The position numbers were made by a program, and so were the translations under genes. A stretch of 9,912 nt of DNA from NCBI GenBank assembly GCA_023390875.1, contig JAEWCA010000115.1, positions 1 through 9,912 on the forward strand, in the 5' to 3' direction. The stretch comes from Actinomycetes bacterium (lineage in GTDB: Bacteria; Actinomycetota; Actinomycetes; Actinomycetales; Cellulomonadaceae). Below, piece by piece: positions 1 through 7,529 of the stretch. How positions within the stretch are numbered: the first letter of the stretch is position 1; each line of letters opens with the position of its first letter. Below the pieces are notes generated by a model. It saw only the letters and a program-made list of their open reading frames with translations. It was not told where the DNA came from and ran no database searches.

Positions 1-1125
1 GTCCGGGTCGTCCTTCGTCGTCGACGGCGGCACCGGGTCGCCGTCCTCGTCCGCCGGCCCCGGTGCGGGTGTCGGGCCGTCCGGCGTCGGCACGGCGTCG
101 TCGCCCGAGAGCCACGCGTACCAGGCCGTCGGCGCACCGCCCTGCAGCAGCATCGCCCGGGTGAGCAGCGTGAGCGGCACCGCGAGGATCGCGCCGAGCG
201 GCCCGATCACGAACGTCCAGAACACGACGGACGCGAAGCTCAGCGTGAGCGTGATGTTGACGGCGTCGGCCACGAACTTCGGCTGCACGAGCACCTGCAG
301 CACCACGTTGACGATGCTGTAGACGGCGACGACCGCGAGCGCGAGCGGCCAGCCGCCGACCACGAGGGCGAGCACGGTCGGCGGGATGACGCCGAGCACG
401 AACCCGATGTTCGGGATGAAGTTGGTGACGAACGCGAGGATCGCCCACACGGCCGCCGCGGGGACGCCGAGCCACAGCAGCGCGAACCCGTCGATGATCG
501 CGACGATCCCACCGAACGTCGCGCTCACCACGAAGTACCGGCGGACGCCCACGTTGAGCGTCGTCGCCCGGTCGAGCTCGCTGCGCCGCTCCGACCCGAA
601 CAGGCCGCGCGCGCCGTCGTACCGGGCTGCGTCGACGGACATGAACAGGATGTACGTGACGACGACGAACAGCGTGCTCGCCACGTTGACGACCGTGCCG
701 CTCACGGTCGTCGCGACGCTGAGCAGCGCCGACGGGTTGAGGAAGTCCGCGGCGGCGTCGGCGGCCTGCTGGTCGAGGCCCAGATCGGCGAGCCGGTCGG
801 TCACGTTGGTCGCGGCCGACTGCAGCTCGGGCAGGAAGTCCTGCACGAGTGCCGCGAACCGGACGCCCGCGAACACGAGCATCGCCATGAGCACCGCGAG
901 GATCAGGTACGCGGTGACGATGACGGTCGTCGTGGCCAGCCACCGGGGCCAGCCGCGCCGCTCCAACGGGTGCCGGATGGGGTGCACGATCACGACGAGC
1001 ACCGCGGCCAGCACCACGGGCGCGAGGATGTCCTGCGCGGCGTGCACGCCCGCGAGCGCGACGACGAAGGCGGCGAGCGTCAGCAGCGTGCGGGTGGCGG
1101 GCGCGAGGCCCTGCGGGGAAGCCAT
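1..1125 (-). CDS. AI-2E/PerM family transporter, C-terminus cut by window edge
   Basis: This is a polytopic inner-membrane protein of the AI-2E exporter/PerM superfamily, whose members are proposed to export autoinducer-2 or act as cation/proton antiporters; the substrate here cannot be told. I translated 375 codons from the ATG at 1125 without meeting a stop. Two N-terminal membrane segments (about residues 13-50) are followed by a pair near 63-86, a soluble loop (about 95-135) and a membrane helix near 140-160. The family signatures then follow: NFIPNIG at 235-241 and GPLGAILAVPLTL at 308-320. From about residue 340 the chain becomes a Pro/Asp/Gly-rich hydrophilic tail, probably cytoplasmic and disordered. 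The start is supported by an AAGGAG Shine-Dalgarno 7 nt upstream. The gene is divergent from the VOC gene. The family call is firm, the function is not. Confidence 0.9.
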   Translation of the reverse strand, partial: MASPQGLAPATRTLLTLAAFVVALAGVHAAQDILAPVVLAAVLVVIVHPIRHPLERRGWPRWLATTTVIVTAYLILAVLMAMLVFAGVRFAALVQDFLPELQSAATNVTDRLADLGLDQQAADAAADFLNPSALLSVATTVSGTVVNVASTLFVVVTYILFMSVDAARYDGARGLFGSERRSELDRATTLNVGVRRYFVVSATFGGIVAIIDGFALLWLGVPAAAVWAILAFVTNFIPNIGFVLGVIPPTVLALVVGGWPLALAVVAVYSIVNVVLQVLVQPKFVADAVNITLTLSFASVVFWTFVIGPLGAILAVPLTLLTRAMLLQGGAPTAWYAWLSGDDAVPTPDGPTPAPGPADEDGDPVPPSTTKDDPD

Positions 1126-1132
1126 CGGTGCG

Positions 1133-1138
1133 CTCCTT
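1133..1138 (-). promoter_or_regulatory. Ribosome binding site of the AI-2E family gene
   Basis: Read on the minus strand this is AAGGAG, 7 nt before the ATG at 1125. It is the best Shine-Dalgarno match in the window and fixes the transporter's start. Confidence 0.75.
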
Positions 1139-1142
1139 CGAC

Positions 1143-1170
1143 GGGCCCTGTGCGTCGGGCTCTGTGCGTC
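1143..1170. repeat. Two-copy 14-bp tandem repeat
   Basis: GGGCCCTGTGCGTC (1143-1156) is followed immediately by GGGCTCTGTGCGTC (1157-1170). The copies differ at one position. The repeat lies just upstream of the transporter's ribosome binding site, probably within its 5' leader. It could be a replication-slippage duplication or a paired protein-binding site; nothing in the sequence decides. Confidence 0.6.
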
Positions 1171-1277
1171 CGGCCGTCGGCGTGCGAGCGGTCCACGTGC
1201 CGGTGCCCGCAACATACACAACCGGGACCGCCGATCCGGGCAGGACGTGGCACCCGGCCGGCTGGTTGGATCGGGGC

Positions 1278-2021
1278 ATGGCCCGTGCCGTCCCGCTCCT
1301 GCCGTGCGGCTCGCTCGACGAGGCCGTCGACTTCTACCGCGCGCTGGGCTTCGAGGTGGTGTCCAGCCAGCATCGGCCGTACGCGTACGCGGCGCTGCGG
1401 CGCGACGACCTCGACCTGCAGGTCTACGGGATGCCCGACTGGGACCCGGAGACGTCGCACTCGACGTGCCTGATCATCGTCGACGACACCGAGGCGCTGT
1501 GGTCGCAGTGGGCGGCCGGCCTGCGGGCCCGCTACGGCGGGGTGCCGAGCGCGGGGATCCCGCGGATGACGCGACCGCGGCGCCGGGCCAACGCCGAGGG
1601 GGCGAGCGGGTTCTCCGTCGTCGACCCCAGCGGGAACTGGCTCCGCGTGTTCCGGGACCCCGACGCACCGGCGTCGCCGGCGGCGACGGCGCCCACGTCG
1701 GAGCCGACGAGCGCCCTCGCCCGGGCGGTCGAGAACGCGGTCGTCCTGTCCGACTCGAAGGGCGACACGGCCCAGGCGCTCAAGGTCCTGGCCGGCGCCG
1801 AGGGGCGTGCACCGGCGGGCACCCCGCCCGCGGACCGGGTCGCCGCTCTCTCGCTGCTCGCCGAGCTCCGCGCGCGGACGGGCGACGTGGTCGGGGCCCG
1901 CGCGACGCTCGACCGGCTCGACGCGCTCCCCCTCGACGACGCGGGCCGGGCGGCCGCGCACGACGCCCTGGCCGCGGCCCGTGAGCTCGCCGACGACCTC
2001 GGACAGGACGCACCCGGCTGA
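1278..2021 (+). CDS. VOC family (glyoxalase/bleomycin-resistance-like) protein with helical C-terminal extension
   Basis: The 247-residue product begins with a vicinal oxygen chelate domain (about residues 3-128). The opening LDEAVDFYRALGFEVV and the closing strand GFSVVDPSGNWLRVFRDP (111-128) are typical of bleomycin-resistance/glyoxalase-like members. These usually bind or modify small molecules; the substrate cannot be deduced. A Pro/Ala-rich hinge (129-145) leads to a helical region (146-241) in which ALKVL...ALSLLAELRARTGDVVGARATLDRLDAL resembles one or two TPR-type hairpins, making it about twice the length of a single-domain VOC protein. The ATG at 1278 opens directly on the first VOC strand. 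An open extension back to 1128 is possible but has low-complexity content and would overlap the promoter region. Shine-Dalgarno support is weak (GGATCGGGG just upstream). No neighbour suggests a pathway. Confidence 0.85.
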   Translation: MARAVPLLPCGSLDEAVDFYRALGFEVVSSQHRPYAYAALRRDDLDLQVYGMPDWDPETSHSTCLIIVDDTEALWSQWAAGLRARYGGVPSAGIPRMTRPRRRANAEGASGFSVVDPSGNWLRVFRDPDAPASPAATAPTSEPTSALARAVENAVVLSDSKGDTAQALKVLAGAEGRAPAGTPPADRVAALSLLAELRARTGDVVGARATLDRLDALPLDDAGRAAAHDALAAARELADDLGQDAPG

Positions 2022-2027
2022 CGGGTC

Positions 2028-2047
2028 GTCGGCCGGGCGCCGCCGAC
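2028..2047 (+). terminator. Hairpin after the VOC gene, possible terminator
   Basis: GTCGGC (2028-2033) and GCCGAC (2042-2047) form a 6-bp GC-rich stem around an 8-nt loop, 6 nt beyond the VOC stop codon. There is no following T-tract, so it is at best a weak or non-canonical terminator. Chance hairpins are common at this GC content. Confidence 0.25.
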
Positions 2048-2166
2048 CGGTTCGCCCGGGTCCGTCCCGGACATCGGAGGCAGACGTCACCCGCAGGTCA
2101 CCCGGGCGGCCGAACCCCCACCGACCCGCCGACGCCTACCGTCGTCCTCCAGGGTTCGGCACGAGC

Positions 2167-2172
2167 GAGGAG
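2167..2172 (+). promoter_or_regulatory. Ribosome binding site of the Mrr-like gene
   Basis: GAGGAG lies 5 nt before the GTG at 2178. It decides that start in a frame without another well-placed initiation codon. Confidence 0.7.
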
Positions 2173-2177
2173 CGGTC

Positions 2178-3185
2178 GTGAGCGCAGCGGGCAAGGACCC
2201 GCGCCGACGAGAGGCGGAGCGGTTCGCCGAGCGGCACGCCCGCACGGTGCTGGCCCGCACCGGTGTCCGGGTCGCGCTGCCGGACGGGCCGCCCGGCGTC
2301 GACCTGGAGGGCCCTGACCTCGTCGCGCGCGTGGACCACGAGCACCGTCCCGTCGAGCGCGACGCCGTCGAGCAGCTGCACGACGCGGCCGGGACCCGCG
2401 CGGCCGCGTTCTACTCGCGGTCGGGCTACACCAAGACGGCGGTGCTGTGGGCCGACGAGCACCGCGTCTCGCTGTTCGGGTACACGGACGACGGGTACGC
2501 GGCACCGTTCAACCAGACGGCGCGCGAGCTCGTGCTGCGCGGGCAGAACGAGAGCGAGCACCGGGTCCGGTCGGCCGCGGAGCGCGTCGCCCGGCACGCG
2601 ACGGAGGCCCGGCTCGAGGCGGAGCGGTTCGAGCGCGAGGCGCACGCGGCGGTGCTGCGTGCCGAGGAGGAGGAGCGCGAGGCCGCCGAGCGGCAGCGTG
2701 TCGAGCGCGAGCGCGACGAGACGGTCCTCGGGCGCACCATGGCGCTGCTGCTCGAGATGCATCTCGACCCGCACACGCTGCCCGCCACGGTGCAGCGCCT
2801 CGCGGGGTCGACGGTGCTCACCACGCTGGCCGACGGCGCCCACCGCCTGACCGCCGCCGAGCGGCCGGCCGCGCTCGCGCTGGTCAGGGCGATGTTCGAC
2901 GACGCGGCCGCGGTGCTCGAGGTGCTCACACCGGCCGAGGGACGCGACGCCCCCGGGTACCGCGCGACGCGGAGCACCATCCGGCGCGGCCTCGACTCGG
3001 TGGACGCGGCCGCGGGTCACCGCCGCACCGGGCACATCGCGCCCGACGACGTCGCGGACCACCTGCGCGCCGCCGAGCGGCGCTGGCGGATGGTGGTCGA
3101 CGAGCTCGTCCGGCTGCAGCCGTGGGCGACCCGCCTGTCGACGGTCCCCGAGCCGCGCCAGTCCCGCCACCTCGTGCAGCCCTGA
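2178..3185 (+). CDS. Restriction endonuclease-like (Mrr-type fold) protein with coiled coil, probably catalytically inactive
   Basis: The 335-residue soluble protein has three parts. Residues about 12-112 read like an Mrr-type restriction endonuclease domain: an initial helix, GVD at 40-42, then [41 protein letters not shown] matching the usual segment in which a strand, SGFT and a following helix precede the last strand. The expected Q/E-x-K metal-binding motif aligns with R51-V52-D53, so the catalytic pair seems lost while D42 is kept. Residues about 125-182 are rich in Glu, Arg and Ala and look like a long charged coiled coil. Residues 185-318 are helical and unrecognised. The start is a GTG with GAGGAG 5 nt upstream. 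No methyltransferase or partner subunit is adjacent, which argues against a restriction-modification system. Alternatives are a nucleic-acid-binding or scaffolding role. The fold call comes from pattern recognition only. Confidence 0.7.
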   Translation: MSAAGKDPRRREAERFAERHARTVLARTGVRVALPDGPPGVDLEGPDLVARVDHEHRPVERDAVEQLHDAAGTRAAAFYSRSGYTKTAVLWADEHRVSLFGYTDDGYAAPFNQTARELVLRGQNESEHRVRSAAERVARHATEARLEAERFEREAHAAVLRAEEEEREAAERQRVERERDETVLGRTMALLLEMHLDPHTLPATVQRLAGSTVLTTLADGAHRLTAAERPAALALVRAMFDDAAAVLEVLTPAEGRDAPGYRATRSTIRRGLDSVDAAAGHRRTGHIAPDDVADHLRAAERRWRMVVDELVRLQPWATRLSTVPEPRQSRHLVQP

Positions 3186-3209
3186 CGCGGCGCCCGACCG
3201 CACAGGGGG

Positions 3210-3225
3210 TCACGTGCCGCCGTGA
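3210..3225. repeat. Inverted repeat TCACG-N6-CGTGA upstream of the nitrate reductase
   Basis: Perfect 5-bp arms with a 6-bp spacer lie 24 nt after the Mrr-like gene's stop. It could be a regulator half-site pair or part of a terminator; there is no T-tract. Short arms make chance occurrence quite possible. Confidence 0.3.
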
Positions 3226-3229
3226 GGGC

Positions 3230-3251
3230 GTTGTGCCCCGCCCGACACAAC
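3230..3251. repeat. Inverted repeat GTTGTG-N10-CACAAC in the nitrate reductase promoter region
   Basis: Perfect 6-bp arms are separated by a 10-bp C-rich spacer, which puts the dyad halves about 16 bp apart centre to centre. The AT content of the arms is high for this genome, so a regulator site is plausible. It could also form a weak stem-loop that ends the preceding transcript. Confidence 0.35.
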
Positions 3252-3270
3252 CACGTCACGGCACGGGAAC
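3244..3270 (+). promoter_or_regulatory. Candidate GlnR-type box before the nitrate reductase
   Basis: Three five-base half-sites recur every 11 bp: GACAC (3244-3248), GTCAC (3255-3259) and GGAAC (3266-3270). The last two match the actinobacterial GlnR pattern gTnAC-n6-GaAAC with one deviation. GlnR is the known nitrogen-status regulator of nitrate and nitrite assimilation genes in Streptomyces and Mycobacterium, which suits the gene 23 bp downstream. The motif is short and degenerate, so this is a suggestion. The upstream GACAC half-site overlaps the GTTGTG/CACAAC dyad. Confidence 0.35.
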
Positions 3271-3292
3271 AACGACCTGGCTTCATGGGTGC

Positions 3293-6200
3293 ATGGATCC
3301 CACCACCGCGCCCGCGACCGACACCGTGAGGTCGTCGTGCTCGTACTGCGGTGTGGGCTGCGGCATGGTCCTGCAGATCGGACGCGACCCGTCGTCGGGC
3401 AGACGCACCGTGCTGAAGGCGTCGGGCGACAAGGACCACCCGACGAACTTCGGCCGGCTGTGCACCAAGGGGGCGACGAGCGCGGCGATGCTGTCGGCGG
3501 GGGGCCGGCTGGAGACGGCGTACGTCCGGCCGCGGCGCGACGCGCCCGCCGAGCCGGCACCGGTGCGCGAGGCGATCCAGGAGGCCGCCGCGCGGCTGCG
3601 CGCGATCCTCGACGAGTTCGGACCGGACGCGGTCGCGCTGTACGTGTCGGGGCAGATGTCGCTCGAGGCGCAGTACCTCGCGAACAAGCTCGCCAAGGGA
3701 TTCGTGGGGACGAACCAGATCGAGTCGAACTCGCGGCTGTGCATGGCGAGCGCGGGGACGGGCTACAAGCAGTCGCTCGGCTCGGACGGCCCGCCGGGGT
3801 CGTACCAGGACTTCGACCACGCCGACCTGTTCTTCGTCATCGGCGCGAACATGGCCGACTGCCACCCGATCCTGCACCTGCGGATGCTCGACCGGGTCAA
3901 GGCGGGCGCGAAGCTCGTCGTCGTCGACCCGCGCCGGACCGCGACGGCCGAGAAGGCGGACCTGTTCCTGCAGGTCAGACCCGGCACGGACCTCGCGCTC
4001 CTCAACGGGCTGCTGCACCTGCTGGTCGAGGCGGGGCACACCGACCAGGAGTTCATCGACCGGTTCACCGACGGCTGGGACGCGATGCTCGACCACCTCG
4101 CGGACTACCCGCCGGACCGGGTCGCCGAGATCACCGGCATCCCGGAGGCGGACCTGCGGCAGGCGGCGCGGTGGATCGGCGAGGCCGAGCGCTGGATGAC
4201 GTGCTGGACGATGGGCCTCAACCAGAGCACGCACGGCACGTGGAGCACCAACGCGATCTGCAACCTGCACCTCGCCACGGGGGCGATCTGCACGCCGGGC
4301 AGCGGGCCGTTCTCGCTGACAGGTCAGCCCAATGCGATGGGCGGCCGCGAGATGGGCTACATGGGCCCGGGCCTGCCAGGTCAGCGGTCCGTGGTCGACG
4401 CGGACGACCGGGCGTTCGTCGAGGACGCGTGGGGCCTGGCCGCCGGCACGCTGCGGACGGACGTCGGCACGGGCACGGTCGACCTGTTCCGGCAGATGGC
4501 CGACGGCACGGTCAAGGCCTGCTGGGTCATCTGCACCAACCCGGTCGCGTCCGTCGCGAACCGCAGCACCGTGATCCAGGGTCTCGAGGCGTGCGAGCTC
4601 GTGATCGCGCAGGACGTGTTCCTCGACACCGAGACGAACGCGTACGCCGACATCCTGCTGCCGGGCACGCTGTGGGCCGAGTCGACGTACGTCACGGTCA
4701 ACTCGGAGCGGAACCTCACGCTCAACCAGCAGGCCGCCGACCCGGTCGGCGAGGCGATGCCGGACTGGCGGATCATCGCCGAGGTCGCGTGCGCGATGGG
4801 CTTCGCCGACGCGTTCACCTACGCGGACGCCGAGGAGGTGTTCGACGAGCTGCGGCAGTTCTGGAACCCGCGCACGGGCTACGACCTGCGCGGCGTGACG
4901 TACGACCGGCTCCGCGAGACACCCGTGCAGTGGCCCGCGCCGCCGGGCCGCGACGACGACCGCGCCCCCGTCCGGTACCTCAACGACGGCGTGAGCCAGC
5001 GGCTGCTCGTCGCGCCCGACGGGTCCACGCCCGAGCTGGCGTTCGCCACCCCGAACGGCCGCGCGCAGTTCTTCCCGCGCCCGCACATGGACGCCGCCGA
5101 GCTCCCCGACGACGCCTACCCGTTCGTGCTCAACACGGGCCGCCTGCAGCACCAGTGGCACACGATGACGAAGACGGGCAAGGTGCCCGCGCTGACGAAG
5201 CTCAACCCCGGGCCGTTCGTGGAGATCCACCCGTCCGACGCGGCCCGGCTGGAGATCGCCGAGGGCGACCAGGTCGAGATCGCGTCGCGCCGCGGCCGCG
5301 CGGTGCTCCCGGCCGTCGTCAGCGACCGGGTCCGGCCGGGGGCCTGCTTCGCGCCGATCCACTGGAACGACCAGTTCGGCGAGTACCTCGCGATCAACGC
5401 GGTGACGAACGACGCCGTCGACCCGCTGTCGTTCCAGCCCGAGCTCAAGGTGTGCGCGGTGACGCTCACCCGGGTCGAGGTGGCGGCGGCCCCGACCGCC
5501 CAGGAGTCCCCGGGAGCGTCGCTCGACGACGTCGCACCCGCCGTCGCCACGACCCCCCTCCCGGCGACGGACGAGGTGCTCCACGCGACGGCCGCGGTCG
5601 GCACCGCCCTCGGGCTCGAGCCGGCCGCCGCACCTGACCTGTCCCGCGAGCAGGCGGAGTACGTGCGCGGCCTGCTGTGGTCGATGCGCCAGCAGGGGCA
5701 GACGGGTGTGCCGGTCCTCCCGCCCGCGGCACCGTTCGACCCCGCGACCCGCGCCTGGGTCGACGGGATGCTCGCCGGGCTGTTCTCCCGCGCGGGCGGC
5801 GTGAGCGCCTTCCCGTCGACGGCTCCCGCACCCCTGGACGCCGCGACGCCGCCCGCCGCGTCCGTGCTGCTGCTGTGGGCGTCCCAGACGGGCAACGCCG
5901 AGGAGCACGCGGAGCGGTTCGCCGCCGAGCTGCGCGCCGCGGGCCTGTCCGTCGACCTCGCCGGGATGGACCGGTTCGACGTCGCGGACCTGGCGGGTGG
6001 CCGCACCGTGCTGCTGGTGACGAGCACGTTCGGCGACGGCGACGCCCCGGACAACGGCACCCGATTCTGGAACGCGCTGTCGTCGGACGCCGTCGGGACC
6101 CTGTCGGGCACGCGGTACGCGGTGCTGGCGTTCGGCGACTCGTCGTACGACGACTTCTGCGGCCACGGCCGTCGCCTGGACGCACGCCTCGCCGAGCTGG

Positions 6201-7483
6201 GCGCGACGCGGCTGACGGACCGCGTCGACGTCGAGCCGGGCGAGTCCGCGCCCGCCGACCGGTGGCTCTCGACGGTCCGCGGCCTGCTCGCGGCGCCGGG
6301 TGCGGCCGACGCCGCGAACGCGGCAGCCACCGTCGCGGCACCGGCCCAGCGCCGCGGGTCGAGCCGGTTCACACGGACCTCTCCCCTGCCCACCCGCCTG
6401 GTCCGCAACGAGCGGCTCAGCTCGCAGGGGTCGACGAAGGACGTGCGGAGCTTCGCGTTCGAGGTGGACGACGACGAGTTCGCGTACGAGGCGGGCGACG
6501 CGCTGGGCGTGTGGCCGACGAACAGCCCGGAGGCCGTGGAGGAGTGGCTGCACGTCACGGGCCTGGACGGCGACACGGTGGTCGAGCTCGACGGGCAGGA
6601 GCCGATGGCGCTCGTCGACGCCGCGCGGCACCACCTCGAGATCCTGCGGATCACCCCGGACCTGCTGCGGTTCGTGCAGGACCGCGCGAAGAACCAGGAG
6701 CTGGGCCGGCTGCTGCGGCAGGACAACACGACGAGCCTGCAGGGCTACCTGTGGGGCCGGCAGTCGGTGGACGTGCTCGCCGAGCACCGGGTGCGTGCCG
6801 ACGTCGAGGAGTGGCTCGGCGTGACGAAGCGGCTCCAGCCGCGGCTGTACTCGATCTCGTCGAGCCCGCGGCACCACGAGCGCGAGGTGCACCTGACCGT
6901 GTCGGCCGTGCGGTTCGAGCACCAGGGCCGGCGCCGGCACGGCGTCTGCTCGACGTTCCTCGCGGACCGCGGCCACGACGCGCACGTGCCGGTGTTCGTG
7001 CAGCGCTCGGCGCACTTCCGGCCCCCGTCGGACCCGAGCACGCCGATGATCATGGTCGGGCCGGGCACGGGTGTCGCACCGTTCCGGGGGTTCCTGCAGG
7101 AGCGCCGGGCGCTGGGGCACGAGGGCCGCAACTGGCTGTTCTTCGGCGAGCGGCACTCGGAGACGGACTTCTACTACCGCGACGAGCTGCGGCAGATGCA
7201 GGACGACGGGCTGCTGTCGCGGCTGAGCCTGGCGTTCTCGCGCGAGCAGCGGCACAAGGTGTACGTGCAGGACCTCATGCGCCAGCAGGGCAGCGCGCTG
7301 TGGTCGTGGCTGCAGGACGGGGCCCACTTCTACGTGTGCGGCGACGCGAGCCGGATGGCGAAGGACGTGCACACGGCGCTGCACGAGGTGGCGCAGACGT
7401 GGGGCCGCCTGTCGGCCGAGGAGGCGTCCGCCTACGTCGAGCAGCTGGCCGCCGAGAAGCGGTACGTGCGCGACGTCTACTGA
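3293..7483 (+). CDS. Bifunctional assimilatory nitrate reductase / CysJ-like flavoprotein reductase fusion
   Basis: This 1396-residue cytoplasmic enzyme should reduce nitrate to nitrite with NADPH in one polypeptide. The N-terminal part is a Nas/Nap-type molybdoenzyme: a [4Fe-4S] site C16, C19, C23 and C57 with the conserved K59, the likely molybdenum ligand C150 in SRLCMASAG, the catalytic body to about 500, and a molybdopterin-dinucleotide-binding domain at about 605-725. A cysteine-free Ala/Pro-rich linker (730-855) joins it to a CysJ-like reductase: flavodoxin/FMN domain (SQTGNAE at 864-870, STFGDGD at 911-917), FAD domain (RLYSISSS at 1184-1191, GVCS at 1217-1220), then the nucleotide-binding domain ([13 protein letters not shown] at 1255-1267, SRE...KVYVQ near 1316-1326, [13 protein letters not shown] at 1347-1359), ending YVRDVY as CysJ does. 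The SR and KxYxQ motifs favour NADPH over NADH. No [2Fe-2S] BFD domain is present. The ATG at 3293 places the first cysteine at the usual distance; its Shine-Dalgarno is poor. Confidence 0.93.
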   Translation: MDPTTAPATDTVRSSCSYCGVGCGMVLQIGRDPSSGRRTVLKASGDKDHPTNFGRLCTKGATSAAMLSAGGRLETAYVRPRRDAPAEPAPVREAIQEAAARLRAILDEFGPDAVALYVSGQMSLEAQYLANKLAKGFVGTNQIESNSRLCMASAGTGYKQSLGSDGPPGSYQDFDHADLFFVIGANMADCHPILHLRMLDRVKAGAKLVVVDPRRTATAEKADLFLQVRPGTDLALLNGLLHLLVEAGHTDQEFIDRFTDGWDAMLDHLADYPPDRVAEITGIPEADLRQAARWIGEAERWMTCWTMGLNQSTHGTWSTNAICNLHLATGAICTPGSGPFSLTGQPNAMGGREMGYMGPGLPGQRSVVDADDRAFVEDAWGLAAGTLRTDVGTGTVDLFRQMADGTVKACWVICTNPVASVANRSTVIQGLEACELVIAQDVFLDTETNAYADILLPGTLWAESTYVTVNSERNLTLNQQAADPVGEAMPDWRIIAEVACAMGFADAFTYADAEEVFDELRQFWNPRTGYDLRGVTYDRLRETPVQWPAPPGRDDDRAPVRYLNDGVSQRLLVAPDGSTPELAFATPNGRAQFFPRPHMDAAELPDDAYPFVLNTGRLQHQWHTMTKTGKVPALTKLNPGPFVEIHPSDAARLEIAEGDQVEIASRRGRAVLPAVVSDRVRPGACFAPIHWNDQFGEYLAINAVTNDAVDPLSFQPELKVCAVTLTRVEVAAAPTAQESPGASLDDVAPAVATTPLPATDEVLHATAAVGTALGLEPAAAPDLSREQAEYVRGLLWSMRQQGQTGVPVLPPAAPFDPATRAWVDGMLAGLFSRAGGVSAFPSTAPAPLDAATPPAASVLLLWASQTGNAEEHAERFAAELRAAGLSVDLAGMDRFDVADLAGGRTVLLVTSTFGDGDAPDNGTRFWNALSSDAVGTLSGTRYAVLAFGDSSYDDFCGHGRRLDARLAELGATRLTDRVDVEPGESAPADRWLSTVRGLLAAPGAADAANAAATVAAPAQRRGSSRFTRTSPLPTRLVRNERLSSQGSTKDVRSFAFEVDDDEFAYEAGDALGVWPTNSPEAVEEWLHVTGLDGDTVVELDGQEPMALVDAARHHLEILRITPDLLRFVQDRAKNQELGRLLRQDNTTSLQGYLWGRQSVDVLAEHRVRADVEEWLGVTKRLQPRLYSISSSPRHHEREVHLTVSAVRFEHQGRRRHGVCSTFLADRGHDAHVPVFVQRSAHFRPPSDPSTPMIMVGPGTGVAPFRGFLQERRALGHEGRNWLFFGERHSETDFYYRDELRQMQDDGLLSRLSLAFSREQRHKVYVQDLMRQQGSALWSWLQDGAHFYVCGDASRMAKDVHTALHEVAQTWGRLSAEEASAYVEQLAAEKRYVRDVY

Positions 7484-7503
7484 AAGTTACGGACTAGTAA
7501 CTT
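7484..7503. promoter_or_regulatory. Operator-like dyad 1 before the acyl-CoA ligase
   Basis: AAGTTAC (7484-7490) and GTAACTT (7497-7503) form a perfect inverted repeat around the 6-bp spacer GGACTA. It starts immediately after the nitrate reductase stop codon. Such AT-rich symmetry stands out sharply in this GC-rich sequence and is typical of a dimeric repressor site, for example of the TetR family. It overlaps dyad 2. Confidence 0.6.
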
Positions 7504-7519
7504 ACGGAACCGTAGGTTA
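7498..7519. promoter_or_regulatory. Operator-like dyad 2 before the acyl-CoA ligase
   Basis: A 22-bp imperfect palindrome has the core TACGG-AA-CCGTA (7503-7514) flanked by TAAC on the left and GTTA on the right. One base pair of the arms (7502/7515) is mismatched. Its centre lies 15 bp from that of dyad 1, and TTACGGA occurs in both (7487-7493 and 7502-7508). It ends 10 bp before the ligase start codon, so a bound protein would cover any promoter. TAGGTT (7513-7518) inside it is a possible -10. Control of lipid genes by TetR-type repressors sensing acyl-CoAs is established in actinobacteria; which regulator acts here is unknown. Confidence 0.6.
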
Positions 7520-7529
7520 GCCTGGGTCG

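Larger units (their letters stand above)
1126..1277. promoter_or_regulatory. Divergent intergenic region with probable promoters
   Basis: These 152 bp separate the divergent AI-2E and VOC genes and should hold both promoters. The only AT-richer patch is AACATACACAA at 1211-1221. On the minus strand it reads TATGTT (1216 to 1211), a plausible -10 for the transporter; on the plus strand TACACA (1215-1220) could serve the VOC gene. I see no convincing -35 partner for either, so the promoter assignment is inference. Confidence 0.3.

Noticed and set aside
386..1984. A 532-codon plus-strand frame across the transporter and VOC genes
   Set aside because: It is antisense to the transporter and out of frame with the VOC domain. 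The composition is Ser/Thr/Arg-rich, as shadow frames show.
2178..3185. A restriction-modification or other defence system centred on the Mrr-like gene
   Set aside because: There is no methyltransferase, specificity subunit or other defence gene beside it, and the catalytic residues seem absent. The flanking genes are metabolic.
2447..3292. In-frame upstream extension of the nitrate reductase by about 280 codons
   Set aside because: It overlaps the Mrr-like gene in another frame and is Arg/Ala/Gly-rich without a domain. The ATG at 3293 puts the [4Fe-4S] cysteines at the normal distance from the N-terminus.
3017..7384. A 1455-codon open frame on the minus strand, antisense to the nitrate reductase
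   Set aside because: It is a GC-driven shadow. The translation is Arg/Gly/His/Val-rich low complexity with no domain, while the plus strand encodes clear enzyme motifs throughout.
5677..7497. A 606-codon plus-strand frame inside the flavoprotein half of the nitrate reductase
   Set aside because: It is the +1 shadow of the CysJ-like domains, Arg/Gly/Ala-rich, with no motif.
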